Notes: generated from the sequence alone by a model not told the origin. Shown: positions 42,238 to 51,674, counted from the first letter of the stretch. The stretch is DNA of 64,000 nucleotides from Polynucleobacter sp. Adler-ghost (GCF_018688495.1 NZ_CP061320.1:1212586-1276585); one strand, 5' to 3'. A program made the numbers and translations.

Positions 42238-42582
42238 ATGAAACCTGGCATTCACCCCGAATATCGTGAAATCGTCTTTGTAGACGTTTCTAATAACTTC
42301 AGCTTCAAGACTCGCTCCACAATGTCTACTAAAGAGACAATCAAGTGGGAAGATGGCAAGGAATATCCTTTGTCCAAGATCGAGACTTCATCTGAGTCAC
42401 ACCCTTTCTACACTGGTACCCAGAAGATTATGGATACTGCCGGTCGTGTTGAGAAATTCCGTCAGAAATTCGGTACCAAAGCAGTTGCTAAAGCTACTGG
42501 TGATGGCGCTGCTAAAACAGCTGAGAAAAAAGCAGCTGCTGCAGAAGCTAAAGCTGCTGAAAAGCCAGCTAAGAAGAAGTAA
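42238..42582 (+). CDS. rpmE2: ribosomal protein bL31 type B with basic tail
   Basis: 114 aa. The core [28 protein letters not shown]...[29 protein letters not shown] is type B bL31, which lacks the zinc-binding cysteines of type A. After FRQKFG a tail of about 35 residues consists almost only of Ala, Lys, Glu and Gly ([22 protein letters not shown]), longer than the usual 80-90 aa protein. Zinc-free bL31 usually replaces type A during zinc shortage, but it seems the main copy here since it lies in the conserved rho region. Confidence 0.9.
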   Translation: MKPGIHPEYREIVFVDVSNNFSFKTRSTMSTKETIKWEDGKEYPLSKIETSSESHPFYTGTQKIMDTAGRVEKFRQKFGTKAVAKATGDGAAKTAEKKAAAAEAKAAEKPAKKK

Positions 42583-42640
42583 TAGGCTTACTCGACAAAG
42601 GGTTGGGTATTCACTACTCACCCTCCCCTGCGAGATAATC

Positions 42641-42664
42641 AAGGCAGCGTTTGCTGCCTTTTTT
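42641..42664 (+). terminator. rpmE2 terminator
   Basis: AAGGCAGC-GTTT-GCTGCCTT followed by TTTT: a perfect 8-bp stem with a T-tract continuing from the stem. Confidence 0.85.
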
Positions 42665-42678
42665 ATTGCTAGTTTTAT

Positions 42679-44406
42679 ATGGTCAAACTCACCGCCGCCG
42701 CCACTACCTCCATTCCACGCATCATTATTTTTGCGTTGACTTTAGTCTATGGTTTTGCCGGACTCTTTGCGCGTGACCCCTGGAAGAACGAAGATGCCAT
42801 TGGATTTGGTGGCATGTGGACTTTGCACAGTGGCAAAGCAATCGAATGGATTGTGCCGCACCTTGCGGGGCGTGATGTTTCTCTTGGCGCACCCTTCCCC
42901 TACTGGCTAGGCGCCACCCTGATGGATTTGTTTGGTCCATTCATTGGCATGGCCAATGCGGCACGTCTTTATGCGGCAGTTTGCTTCTTTGCCGCTGCAC
43001 TAGCCATTTGGTACGCAACTTATCTATTGGGGCGTCGTCCAGAAGTGCAGCCAATGGTACTGGCAGTTGGTGGTCAGCCTGGTCGTAAAAATTACGGTAT
43101 GACTATGGCCGATGGTGCGCTACTGATTTTCTTAGCTTGCGTTGGACTTGCGCAACGTGCGCATGAGACTACGCCAATGATGGCGCAACTGATGGGCATC
43201 AGCATTGTCTTATACGGCACAGTACGTGGTTTAGATAAACCCTGGCAAGGCGGCCTTTGGAGTGGCCTTGGGATTGCGATCGTGGCGCTCTCAAGCAATC
43301 TGACGCTCAGCCTCATCATCGTCAGCTCCACCATCATTGCAGTGATTGCCAGTAATGCGAAGTTGCGCTTTCGCTGGACCTTAACTAGTACGGTCTTCGG
43401 TCTCATCGGTTTTGCGATTTGGCCGGCACTTTGGTATTTGGGTGACCTTACTCCCGAGTGGCGTCATATCGCACAAGAAGGTTGGCGCAACATGCCAGAA
43501 ATGCGCGCAACACCTTCTATTGAATCCCTAGGATTTTTGAGTGTTAACTTTTGGGCCTACGCCTGGCCTGTTTGGCCCTTGGCTATCATCTCGCTCGCAC
43601 ACTGGGGCCGAGTAAAAGAGGCAGGCCAATGGCGCGCTCCTCATCTGTGCATTCCGCTGAGTTTGTTTATTGGTTGCTTGTTTTATGTTCTGTTCCGCCT
43701 AGAGGCAAACGAACATGACCTCATCATTTTGATTCCCAGTTTATCGATCATTGCTGCATTTAGTTTGCCGATTCTCAAGCGCAACCTGATTAGCTTTATT
43801 GATTGGTTTGCGATGTTTAGCTTCACCATGATCGCTTTGGCTATTTGGATTATTTGGCTCGCTAAGGTGACTGGCTTCCCAGAATCAACCGCTGCAAATT
43901 TAGCAAGACTATTACCTGGCTTTCAGGCGCAATTTGATTACATCAGTTTTATTGTCGCCCTAGTGGTTACGGGTGTATGGTTGGCAATTGTGCGCTGGAG
44001 AACTTCTCGCGCCCCTAAAGAAATCTGGCGCTGCCTCATCATCTCCGCCTCTGGCACCACCTTGATGTGGGTTCTGCTAATGACCTTATGGTTGCCAACC
44101 ATCAATTATGCTAAGACTTATCGCTATGTTTCTGATCGTCTGGAAACGATTATTGCCAATACGCCAGGATGCATTGATACATCTAATCTGGGTCCAGCTC
44201 AGTTAGCTTCATTTAGCTATTTCACCAAACTACCTTTGCGTGATGATTCCAGCTGCAATCTGATGTTAACTCACAGCTCTTTAGAGGCCAAGGCATACGC
44301 CAGTCTCAATAAAAAGAAAATTGAATTACTCTGGGAAGATCGCCGTGCGTCTGATCGTGATGAGCGTCTGCGCCTGTATCAAATTACCCCTGCAGGTAAA
44401 GAATAA
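42679..44406 (+). CDS. ArnT/PMT-like membrane glycosyltransferase
   Basis: 575 aa with about 11-12 hydrophobic segments. The first loop after TM1 (GLFARDPWKNEDAIGFGGMW) carries the Asp/Glu pattern typical of GT-C/GT39 enzymes. Further loops include WPALWYLGDLTPEWRHIAQEG. A soluble periplasmic C-terminal part follows (about 490-575: TPGCIDTSNLGPAQLASFSYFT). The donor would be a polyprenyl-phosphate sugar; the acceptor is unknown, possibly lipid A or a glycan. It lies 3 nt before the MATE gene, so the two are likely cotranscribed. Confidence 0.8.
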   Translation: MVKLTAAATTSIPRIIIFALTLVYGFAGLFARDPWKNEDAIGFGGMWTLHSGKAIEWIVPHLAGRDVSLGAPFPYWLGATLMDLFGPFIGMANAARLYAAVCFFAAALAIWYATYLLGRRPEVQPMVLAVGGQPGRKNYGMTMADGALLIFLACVGLAQRAHETTPMMAQLMGISIVLYGTVRGLDKPWQGGLWSGLGIAIVALSSNLTLSLIIVSSTIIAVIASNAKLRFRWTLTSTVFGLIGFAIWPALWYLGDLTPEWRHIAQEGWRNMPEMRATPSIESLGFLSVNFWAYAWPVWPLAIISLAHWGRVKEAGQWRAPHLCIPLSLFIGCLFYVLFRLEANEHDLIILIPSLSIIAAFSLPILKRNLISFIDWFAMFSFTMIALAIWIIWLAKVTGFPESTAANLARLLPGFQAQFDYISFIVALVVTGVWLAIVRWRTSRAPKEIWRCLIISASGTTLMWVLLMTLWLPTINYAKTYRYVSDRLETIIANTPGCIDTSNLGPAQLASFSYFTKLPLRDDSSCNLMLTHSSLEAKAYASLNKKKIELLWEDRRASDRDERLRLYQITPAGKE

Positions 44407-44409
44407 AAC

Positions 44410-45801
44410 GTGCTGCACTTTAAATTATCGCGTTTGCGCGAGGATGTGCCTTCCCTTCTAAAACTCGCCGGCCCACTTCTCATTGGTCAACTAGCAGTCA
44501 TTACCTTTGGTGTTTTAGATACTGCGATGACAGCGCGCTATTCTGCCGATGACTTAGCTGCTCTAGCAATGGCTTCAGCGATCTTTATTAGTATTTATGT
44601 TGGGCTCACCGGCGTAATCTCTGCCCTAGCCCCAATCGCCGGACAACTCTTTGGAGCCAAGCGTTTTGGTGAGATTGGTGAGGAAGTACGCCAAGCCACC
44701 TGGCTCGCTCTTGGGCTGACCTTATTAGGTGCTGCGATTTTGCTCAATGCAGACCACTTACTAGAAATCTCTCAAGTAACACCAGATATTGAAGGTAAGG
44801 CCAAGTTGTATCTCAATATCCTAGCAATTGGTTTGCCGGCCAGCATGGCAATGCGCGTACTCATGGCGCTTCACAATGCGGTTTCAAGGCCAACAGTCAT
44901 TACCGTAGTGCAACTGATCGGCTTGGGCTTAAAACTGCCACTCAATCTCTTATTTATTTATGGAGGCTTGGGCATTGAAGGTATGGGTGGGCCAGGCTGC
45001 GCAGTTGCTACTGTCATCATCAACTGGTTTTGGTTCATCATCACACTAGGCTTTGTGCTCTTTGATAGCTTCTATAAACCATTCAAAATCTTTGTACGCT
45101 TTAGTTGGCCTGACTGGCATCGCATCTGGACCCTACTCAAATTGGGTGCGCCCATTGGCTTTAGTTATTTAATTGAAGTGACCTCTTTTACATTTATGTC
45201 ACTCTTTATTGCGCGCTTAGGTACCACTGCTTTAGCTGGCCATCAAATTGTGGCGAATATGGGAACAGTAATTTACATGGTACCCCTGTCCCTATCGATT
45301 GCCACGATGACTTTGGTATCTCAATCTATTGGCGCAGATAAACAAGAACGTGCAGAAGAAATTGGCTGGTCGTCGGTTTTCTTCACCACCACTTTATGTG
45401 TTTTCATTGGGGTGATGGTGTGGATTTTTAGAGTGAACTTACTAGATCTTTACGATCCACCGGACGAGGTGAAGGCATTCTCCATCCCCCTCTTTCTGTT
45501 TATTGCTTTTTATCAACTCTTTGATGCTTTGCAAATTACTGCAGCATTTATTCTGCGTGCCTATCGTATTGCCTTCTGGCCTATGCTGATTTATGCAGGC
45601 TCACTTTGGGGTGTAGGTTTGGGTGGTGGATATTTGATGGGCTTTAATGTCTTAGGCAATACGCCGGAGTTTTTACAAGGCGCTAACGGCTTTTGGGCTG
45701 GCAATAGTATGAGCCTAGGATTAGCTGCTCTACTCTTACTCTATCTCTTTAGAAGAACGGCAGCACGATTTGAGAAAACGCATCCGCCGGTTCAGGTTTG
45801 A
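44410..45801 (+). CDS. MATE family multidrug exporter (NorM-like)
   Basis: 463 aa from a GTG start, with about 12 membrane segments in two homologous halves. Typical markers are LAGPLLIGQLAVITFGVLDTAM in TM1, ISALAPIAGQLFGAKRFGEIG in TM2 and the second-half counterpart ALAGHQIVANMGTVIYM...ATMTLVSQSIGADKQERA. It should export cationic compounds against Na+ or H+. Probably in an operon with the glycosyltransferase. Confidence 0.9.
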   Translation: MLHFKLSRLREDVPSLLKLAGPLLIGQLAVITFGVLDTAMTARYSADDLAALAMASAIFISIYVGLTGVISALAPIAGQLFGAKRFGEIGEEVRQATWLALGLTLLGAAILLNADHLLEISQVTPDIEGKAKLYLNILAIGLPASMAMRVLMALHNAVSRPTVITVVQLIGLGLKLPLNLLFIYGGLGIEGMGGPGCAVATVIINWFWFIITLGFVLFDSFYKPFKIFVRFSWPDWHRIWTLLKLGAPIGFSYLIEVTSFTFMSLFIARLGTTALAGHQIVANMGTVIYMVPLSLSIATMTLVSQSIGADKQERAEEIGWSSVFFTTTLCVFIGVMVWIFRVNLLDLYDPPDEVKAFSIPLFLFIAFYQLFDALQITAAFILRAYRIAFWPMLIYAGSLWGVGLGGGYLMGFNVLGNTPEFLQGANGFWAGNSMSLGLAALLLLYLFRRTAARFEKTHPPVQV

Positions 45802-45816
45802 TTTCGGTAAATTGTT

Positions 45817-46311
45817 TTACTGAATCGGTTTAAATCCACTACTTGGAGGTCTGTAGTTAGGATTACCCCCCTGCGATGGATAACTTGGTACCTGATTGCC
45901 TTTGGAGTACATACACTGTTGGTAAGCGATGTTGTATTGCGCCTGCGCTTGGTTTTGTTTGCCAGATGCATTCATAGCACCCATGGCTGCACCACCGAGT
46001 AAGCCAACGCCTGCACCAGTACCAATGTTCTGACTACTGCCTCCCTGAATGACAGCACCAGCTGCAGCGCCGATAGCAGCGCCGATTGCCGCACTGGTAG
46101 CACCTTCTTTTAAGGCAGCATTACTAGTATCTTTGATTGCATTTGCAGCAAACTCACGGCACTGCTGATCTTCTTGCTGGAACACTTCAAAAGGTTTGCC
46201 TTCACGCGGCATGATGGCGATCGTTGGGCCAGTTGGCGCAGAGACACAAGCAGCTAAAGAGACTAAAGAGCTGATGATGACCAAAGTCAGTACGGCACGT
46301 TTCATATTCAT
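45817..46311 (-). CDS. glycine-zipper lipoprotein
   Basis: 164 aa. Lipobox SLAAC near residues 18-22. A glycine-zipper stretch at about 75-115 (TSAAIGAAIGAAAGAVIQGG, GTGAGVGLLGGAAMGAM) would insert in the outer membrane or oligomerise. A C-terminal polar region has YQQCMYSKGNQ. Typical of small SlyB/YMGG-like outer-membrane lipoproteins in betaproteobacteria. Function unknown. Confidence 0.75.
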   Translation of the reverse strand: MNMKRAVLTLVIISSLVSLAACVSAPTGPTIAIMPREGKPFEVFQQEDQQCREFAANAIKDTSNAALKEGATSAAIGAAIGAAAGAVIQGGSSQNIGTGAGVGLLGGAAMGAMNASGKQNQAQAQYNIAYQQCMYSKGNQVPSYPSQGGNPNYRPPSSGFKPIQ

Positions 46312-46328
46312 TTCCTAAATTGAGTCAC

Positions 46329-46352
46329 TTAGTTAATTAGTTAATTAGTTAA
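46329..46352. repeat. three tandem TTAGTTAA octamers
   Basis: TTAGTTAA repeated three times, directly before and into the stop codon of the Gly/Tyr-rich protein gene. A simple sequence repeat prone to slippage; a change in copy number would alter only the intergenic spacing and possibly the stop context. Confidence 0.7.
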
Positions 46353-46834
46353 TTTTGTCTGTACTGCTTGGTAGGCGCGTTGCCCGACGGTGGCATTGCC
46401 GGCTGAGTCTGCCAGCCTGACGCACAACTTTGTACGTATGGAAAGTATTGCCCACTTGCTTCACAGTAATACCAAACTGGAGCCTGGGGCTGAGAAGCCA
46501 ATACCATAGGCTGCTGCGGAGTCGCATAGCTCACCACGGGTGGCGCTGCATAAACTACGGGTGGTGCATAGTAGCCAGCAGCATAAGGGTAGCCATAGCC
46601 AGGACCATAATATCCACCACGCCAGCCTGGGCCCCATCCGCCGCCATAGCCTGGCCCATATGCTGCAGGACGCCAACCGCCACCATAGCCACCCCCAACA
46701 GAGACCGCCCAGCCGACATTACCCGCCTGAGCTGGTGCCGACGCCGATATAAGCGCTAATACTCCGGCTACCGTGATGATCGCTAGCATCGCTTTAGGGA
46801 TGCTGAATTTGTATTGCAGTTGAGCTGTATTCAT
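46349..46834 (-). CDS. exported Gly/Tyr/Pro-rich protein
   Basis: About 161 aa from MNTAQLQYKF; GGGG lies just upstream, while a longer reading to 46891 lacks a ribosome binding site. A signal peptide (MLAIITVAGVLALISASAPAQA) leads to a low-complexity GGGYGGGWRPAAYGPGYGGGW region with alternating Y and G, then a small C-terminal domain with two Cys (WYYCEASGQYFPYVQSCASGW). The C-terminal motif occurs in many exported proteins of this group. Function unknown. Confidence 0.7.
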   Translation of the reverse strand: MNTAQLQYKFSIPKAMLAIITVAGVLALISASAPAQAGNVGWAVSVGGGYGGGWRPAAYGPGYGGGWGPGWRGGYYGPGYGYPYAAGYYAPPVVYAAPPVVSYATPQQPMVLASQPQAPVWYYCEASGQYFPYVQSCASGWQTQPAMPPSGNAPTKQYRQN

Positions 46835-46944
46835 AGTGGACCCCTTCAAATGGTCGCCTCCTACTACCTTTAACGCATCAGCTAAATCCAAGCTGACAGG
46901 AATAGGGCTTTTTATTAAGATATTTATTACTTTGCCGCATTGTG

Positions 46945-47946
46945 CTACTGCTCTAATTTTGCGCCTGATTTGTAAATAACCCTACCCCATTTATTCGTCT
47001 CGGATTGGATCAGCTTCTGGAGGTCTTGGGGACTTCCTGGCGCTGGTTCCAAACCACTGGCACGAAGCTTGTTTTTGACTTCGGTCTGATTGAGGGTTTG
47101 GCGAGTTAGGGTATTTAAACGCTTTTGTAGATCTGGAGGTAGATTTGCTGGCGCCATGAGAGAAAACCACGAGGTTGCCTCAAATCCAGGTAAGCCTTGC
47201 TCTGCCATGGTCGGAATCTCTGGAGCTACTGGAGAGCGTTTTAGAGTCGTTACTCCTAAGGCCTGAACCTCACCCGCCTTAATCAAAGACAAGGATGAAG
47301 ACAGGTTATCAAACAACATAGAAATACGACCACTGATGAGATCAGGCAAAGATTGGGCTCTTCCTTTATATGGAATATGCCGAATCTGCACACCAGTCAT
47401 CTCTTTAAAGAGTTCGCCAGACATATGCAATGAAGTGCCGACACCAGATGAGCCAAAAGTAAGCTCATTCGGTTTGGCTTTGGCGAGCTCAATCAGTTCG
47501 TGAAGATTATTGACACCCAACTTCTTATTGACCACCAGTACATTGGGGGTGCTCGCTAAAAAACTAATGGGCGTGAAATCATTGATCGGATGAAAAGACA
47601 TCTTGTCATAAAGGGCGCCGTTGATTGCATGAATACCTACAGTACCGATCAGGAGTGTGTAGCCATCTGGCTCGCTCTTGGCTACCAGGTCAGCTCCAAT
47701 ATTGCCGCCATAGCCGGGACGATTTTCTACCAGCACTGGCACACCTAGACTTTTCTGCCAACTTTCAGCTAGTACACGCGCCAAAATATCGGGCGCCCCA
47801 CCAGGTGTAAATGTCACCACAATTTTGATGGTTTGTTTAGGCCAAGCAGCATCGGTTTTAATTGTTTGGGATTGGGCGAAATTAGTGAGGCCCAAGAAAA
47901 CCAGTAAGGTTAGAAGACACTTCACAGGCGCCGACTTAAAAACCAA
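46945..47946 (-). CDS. Bug/TctC-type receptor
   Basis: About 333 aa. The start is uncertain: the longest reading begins in the dsbB coding region, and TTG (47946) or GTG (47925) just before the signal peptide CLLTLLVFLGLTNFAQSQ is more plausible. Bug signature: WPKQTIKIVVTFTPGGAPDILARVL, then VLVENRPGYGGNIGADLVAKS. It has no permease genes nearby and slightly overlaps the end of dsbB. Ligand unknown. Confidence 0.85.
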   Translation of the reverse strand: MVFKSAPVKCLLTLLVFLGLTNFAQSQTIKTDAAWPKQTIKIVVTFTPGGAPDILARVLAESWQKSLGVPVLVENRPGYGGNIGADLVAKSEPDGYTLLIGTVGIHAINGALYDKMSFHPINDFTPISFLASTPNVLVVNKKLGVNNLHELIELAKAKPNELTFGSSGVGTSLHMSGELFKEMTGVQIRHIPYKGRAQSLPDLISGRISMLFDNLSSSLSLIKAGEVQALGVTTLKRSPVAPEIPTMAEQGLPGFEATSWFSLMAPANLPPDLQKRLNTLTRQTLNQTEVKNKLRASGLEPAPGSPQDLQKLIQSETNKWGRVIYKSGAKLEQ

Positions 47947-48499
47947 AACGCGTACGCAGCCAAATCCATCCCTCATATTGAACAGGATCATCAGCACAAG
48001 GACCAATGCCACATTCAAACAGAGTGGAGGCTAAGTTAGCAAAGACTAAAACAATAAATAAAATGATTAATGTATTGGCAAGCAGTGAACGCGAGCGCAC
48101 ATCTCGGTTAGGCAACATCAATAGAATTGCTAGCCCTGCAATAAGCCCAAGATAAGCTACAAAGGCCCAAGTGTAAAAGTGCAACTCTAAGAAGGTGGCA
48201 CCAAATCCTTTATCTCCCGGTAAAACATGCAAGAGCACCTGGCGCAAAGATACCATCATGCCTACTAAGCCACCAATGATGCCCCAGCCGTAGTGAGCAG
48301 AATGCGCACCACAACGAATATTGAGTACTAGTGCAAAGCCGATAATCACAAAACCCATACGCTGCATAAGACACAGTGGGCATGGCAGTTCACCGAAATA
48401 GAGTTGATCGACAAAGGCATAGGACAACATGCCAATAATCGCAGTCAAAGCCAGCTGATTACCAAGACCTGCCAAAGAAGGAAAAGAGTGCTTGCTCAT
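47936..48499 (-). CDS. dsbB: DsbB-type disulfide oxidoreductase
   Basis: 187 aa with five hydrophobic segments. The quinone-linked CxxC in the first loop is clear: FGELPCPLCLMQRMGF. The second periplasmic loop (LLHVLPGDKGFGATFLELHFYTW) has no cysteines, unlike E. coli DsbB. Instead a pair lies in the C-terminal extension after the fifth segment: FECGIGPCADDP. This may place the second redox pair elsewhere. The gene lies 5 nt after the DUF5993 gene. Confidence 0.8.
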   Translation of the reverse strand: MSKHSFPSLAGLGNQLALTAIIGMLSYAFVDQLYFGELPCPLCLMQRMGFVIIGFALVLNIRCGAHSAHYGWGIIGGLVGMMVSLRQVLLHVLPGDKGFGATFLELHFYTWAFVAYLGLIAGLAILLMLPNRDVRSRSLLANTLIILFIVLVFANLASTLFECGIGPCADDPVQYEGWIWLRTRFGF

Positions 48500-48504
48500 C
48501 TTCT

Positions 48505-48663
48505 TTAGAAATTGAGATTGAGATGACTGTTCGCATGAATGCGGAACCAGAACATCAAGATGCCAACGGTAATAGCCAGTAGCGCTAAACCTGCCAGTCG
48601 TTTCTCAAACCACACAAGGACAAGGCCGATAAAGGCTGTCAGGAAAGGTAGAAACATATACAT
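48505..48663 (-). CDS. DUF5993-like small membrane protein, 52 aa
   Basis: Read directly: after MYMFLPFLTAFIGLVLVWFE comes a basic KRLAG hinge and a second hydrophobic segment (LALLAITVGILMFWF), ending HANSHLNLNF. The two-span layout and adjacency to dsbB match DUF5993. The stop and AAGAAG overlap the dsbB ribosome binding site, so the two are coupled. The start may be two residues later. It may be a partner of the DsbB protein. Confidence 0.65.
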   Translation of the reverse strand: MYMFLPFLTAFIGLVLVWFEKRLAGLALLAITVGILMFWFRIHANSHLNLNF

Positions 48664-48737
48664 AAATGAATTCTATCGCAGGTCGATCTATACCGAAAAA
48701 CAAGTGCCTCAAAGGGTCTTTTGTATAGAATGAGGTA

Positions 48738-49511
48738 ATGAACTCCGCCCCACCGTGCATCGACCTTCAGCTTGATGGATCTACAGCCCGAATCACCTTC
48801 AATAATCCTAGTGCACGCAATGCCTTGACATGGCCTATGTATGAAGAACTCAAGCGAATTTGCGATGCGATCGCAAACATGCCAGAGATCAAGGTAGCTA
48901 TTTTTAGAGGCGCCGGTGATAAAGCCTTTGTATCGGGCAGCGACATACAGCAATTTGTGGCGCTCCAAAAAGATGAGCCCTATGAAGTTGCAGTAGATGC
49001 TATTTTTCACTCTCTGCAACATTTGCCGATTCCGACAATTGCACTCATCGAAGGATTAGCAGTAGGTAGCGGCTTACTCATTGCTACTGCATGTGATTTC
49101 AGAATATCGACCAATGATGCGCGCTTCGGTATTCCAGTCGCCAAGACCTTGGGTAACTGTTTATCGCCCAGCAATCTATCTTGGATTGCTTATCACTTAG
49201 GCGTGCCAATGGTAAAGCGCATGTTACTCAGTGCAGAACTGATTACAGCACCCGAGTTACTTGGCTCAGGCTACCTCTACCAAACTACTACCCCTGATGC
49301 TATTGCAGAAGTAACTGAAGTTTTAGCTGGGAAATTAGCGACCCTCGCACCCATGACACAAAAGGCGAGCAAAGTCACTTTGGCGCGCTTGATGGAGAGT
49401 AACTTACCGGATTGCACCGAGCTCATGAGGCAGACTTATAACAGCCTTGACTTCAAAGAAGGAGTCAATGCCTTCCTTGAAGGACGCCCGCCTCAGTGGC
49501 TTGGTAAATAA
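48738..49511 (+). CDS. enoyl-CoA hydratase/isomerase family protein
   Basis: 257 aa. Crotonase fold: ARITFNNPSARNALTWPMYEEL, then FRGAGDKAFVSGSDIQQFV (first oxyanion region) and ALIEGLAVGSGLLIATACDFRI (second oxyanion hole). The catalytic acids of a typical hydratase are not obvious; at the second position it reads RFGIPVAKTLGNCLSP. It could be a hydratase or an isomerase acting on an unknown acyl-CoA. It stands alone. Confidence 0.85.
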   Translation: MNSAPPCIDLQLDGSTARITFNNPSARNALTWPMYEELKRICDAIANMPEIKVAIFRGAGDKAFVSGSDIQQFVALQKDEPYEVAVDAIFHSLQHLPIPTIALIEGLAVGSGLLIATACDFRISTNDARFGIPVAKTLGNCLSPSNLSWIAYHLGVPMVKRMLLSAELITAPELLGSGYLYQTTTPDAIAEVTEVLAGKLATLAPMTQKASKVTLARLMESNLPDCTELMRQTYNSLDFKEGVNAFLEGRPPQWLGK

Positions 49512-49542
49512 AGATCGACTACCATCTCGATGACCGCCTGAT

Positions 49543-50589
49543 TTAGGATTTGGAGTTTAAGAAATCCACTGCTGTCTGAACAAAAACATCCGGCGCTTCA
49601 ATATGGGGAATATGTCCAACATTGTCTAGGGGAACTAACTTGGCATTCGGAATGACCTGCGCTGCTTTACGACCTAACTCAGGAAAATTACCTAAAGACT
49701 TGACCGCTTCGGGTGGCGCAAAGCGGCGACCAAATACGGTTCTGTCTTTCTGGCCAATAACCAGCAATACCGGCATCTTCAGTTGAGGCAAATCACCCAC
49801 TACTGGTTTTTCAGCAATCATCTGATAAGTTAACACTGAGGTCTTTGCATAGGCTGGGTAGTCAGGTCCTTTTTGAATCCTGACATAGACCTCTACAAAC
49901 TGCTCAAAGCTCGGCTGCCACACTGGAAAATACGATTGCAAGAAACGGCGATAACTAGTTTCTGTTTGTGCCATCTCCAACTTCAGTAAGTTGTCATTGG
50001 TCTGTGGCGGAATATCTTTAGTGTAGTCTTCAAGACCCAATGGGTTTTCCAAGATCAGTTTCTGGACCGTTTTAGGATAAAGGCGCGCAAACCGAATACC
50101 CACCATACCGCCCATCGAGTTGGCAATCACTGAAGTCTTACTCACGCCAAGCGATTTCAATAAAGCTTGTGTGTTCTGGGCAAGATCATCGAAATGATAT
50201 GCCACGTCTGGTTTAGAAGATTTGCCAAAGCCAATCTGATCCGGAGCAATGACTCGGTAACCTGCCGCAGTCAATCCTTTGATCGTAGGCGCCCAATAAT
50301 CACTGGAGAAATTTTTTCCATGAAACAAAACTACGACACCCTTCTGCTTGCCAACTGCAGGCACATCCATATAAATCATGCTGGCGGGCTGCCCTTGAAG
50401 AGAGGTTTTAAATTCTTTAGTGGGATAGGGATAAGGCCAGGTACTTAGGCGCAAATCTAAAGGACTTGCATTGGCATAGCGACTGGGTGGTGGAGCTTCA
50501 GCCTTGGGTTGATCAACCGATGTACAGGCTGAGAGAACAACTCCTCCCACGCACATCACCAAAGCAATTCCCAGCGCCTTCATTTTCAT
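49543..50589 (-). CDS. alpha/beta hydrolase, lipoprotein
   Basis: 348 aa. Lipobox VVLSACTS near residues 17-24. The catalytic residues are VIANSMGGMVG (nucleophile Ser), an Asp in IGQKDRTVFG and a His in VGHIPHIEAP. The oxyanion strand is VVVLFHGKNFSSDYW. The lipid anchor places it in the envelope; the substrate is unknown. Confidence 0.85.
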   Translation of the reverse strand: MKMKALGIALVMCVGGVVLSACTSVDQPKAEAPPPSRYANASPLDLRLSTWPYPYPTKEFKTSLQGQPASMIYMDVPAVGKQKGVVVLFHGKNFSSDYWAPTIKGLTAAGYRVIAPDQIGFGKSSKPDVAYHFDDLAQNTQALLKSLGVSKTSVIANSMGGMVGIRFARLYPKTVQKLILENPLGLEDYTKDIPPQTNDNLLKLEMAQTETSYRRFLQSYFPVWQPSFEQFVEVYVRIQKGPDYPAYAKTSVLTYQMIAEKPVVGDLPQLKMPVLLVIGQKDRTVFGRRFAPPEAVKSLGNFPELGRKAAQVIPNAKLVPLDNVGHIPHIEAPDVFVQTAVDFLNSKS

Positions 50590-50625
50590 CTCCCCCCCTT
50601 TTTCTGTCTGAACTGCTTAAACTAT

Positions 50626-51318
50626 TTATACGATCTTGATTTTCAGAGGACTTAAACCTTCAACTGATCCCTCAAGTACATCACCTTTTTTCACGGGACC
50701 CACGCCTGCAGGCGTGCCAGACATAATCAAATCGCCTGGCTCAAGCGTAAACAAGGTAGAGAGATAAGCAATGGTGTCAGGAACATTCCAAATCAATTGA
50801 TTTAAGTCGCCCTCTTGGCGCACTTCACCGTTCACCAAAAGCTTCACCGTGCCTTTAGTCGGATGACCAAACTGAGCGGCAGGGGTCAGCGCAGCGCAGG
50901 GAGCGGATTGATCAAATGCTTTGCCAGTATCCCAAGGACGACCCATTTTTTTGGCCTCACCTTGTAAGTCACGACGAGTCATATCAAGACCAACTCCGTA
51001 ACCATAAACATGCTCGAGCGCTTTATCTGCAGAAATATTGGCACCACCCTTAGCAATAGCAACGACCATCTCAATCTCATGATGAACATCATTTGATAGA
51101 TTTGGATATTGCATATCTTTACCATCGGTAACGATCGAGTTAGCCGGCTTCATAAAAAAGAATGGCGGCTCACGATCGGGATCATGACCCATCTCACGAG
51201 CATGATCAGCATAGTTACGACCCACACAATAGATGCGATTCACAGCAAAACGACGGGTATCACCCACTACGGGTAGCGATGGAACAATGGGTGGATCGAT
51301 AACGTATGTCGTGCTCAT
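50626..51318 (-). CDS. fumarylacetoacetate hydrolase family protein
   Basis: 230 aa. Typical FAH core: [26 protein letters not shown] and the metal site [14 protein letters not shown] (E-x-E/D), then [14 protein letters not shown] and [16 protein letters not shown]. Short FAH proteins of this size act as fumarylpyruvate or acylpyruvate hydrolases in aromatic degradation. The exact substrate is not fixed by the sequence. Confidence 0.9.
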   Translation of the reverse strand: MSTTYVIDPPIVPSLPVVGDTRRFAVNRIYCVGRNYADHAREMGHDPDREPPFFFMKPANSIVTDGKDMQYPNLSNDVHHEIEMVVAIAKGGANISADKALEHVYGYGVGLDMTRRDLQGEAKKMGRPWDTGKAFDQSAPCAALTPAAQFGHPTKGTVKLLVNGEVRQEGDLNQLIWNVPDTIAYLSTLFTLEPGDLIMSGTPAGVGPVKKGDVLEGSVEGLSPLKIKIV

Positions 51319-51397
51319 AAATGGCCTTTCTGATAAGTGTCTAATGTTTTAATCATTCTGATCTAAATGAATTATGACACTACTTGAATCACTGGCA

Positions 51398-51670
51398 TTA
51401 CCGCCTCTTACTACGGAGCTTGAGCACTAAGATGCTCAGAGCCAAAGCAAAGGTCAAGGCATTTGCCAGAATCAAAGGCCACTTCTCAATAATGAGTCCG
51501 TAGATAAGCCACAAACCTACCCCAGCAGTAAATAAGCTATACATTCCCACCGAGATCCCAGAGAGATCTCGGGTGCGCCAGGATTGAACAGCTTGAGGCA
51601 AAAAGGCAATCGTGGTTAAAAATGCAGCGCAGTAGCCAATGATCTCAATCTGATGTGGCACTAAATTCAT
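51398..51670 (-). CDS. SemiSWEET sugar transporter
   Basis: 90 aa with three membrane segments: IGYCAAFLTTIAFLPQAVQSW, SVGMYSLFTAGVGLWLIYGL and LILANALTFALALSILVL. The FLPQ and the (T/S)AGVGLW(L)IYG motifs are the PQ-loop/SemiSWEET signature. It functions as a homodimer for small sugars. It lies 4 nt before the cytochrome gene. Confidence 0.85.
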   Translation of the reverse strand: MNLVPHQIEIIGYCAAFLTTIAFLPQAVQSWRTRDLSGISVGMYSLFTAGVGLWLIYGLIIEKWPLILANALTFALALSILVLKLRSKRR

Positions 51671-51674
51671 GTCA

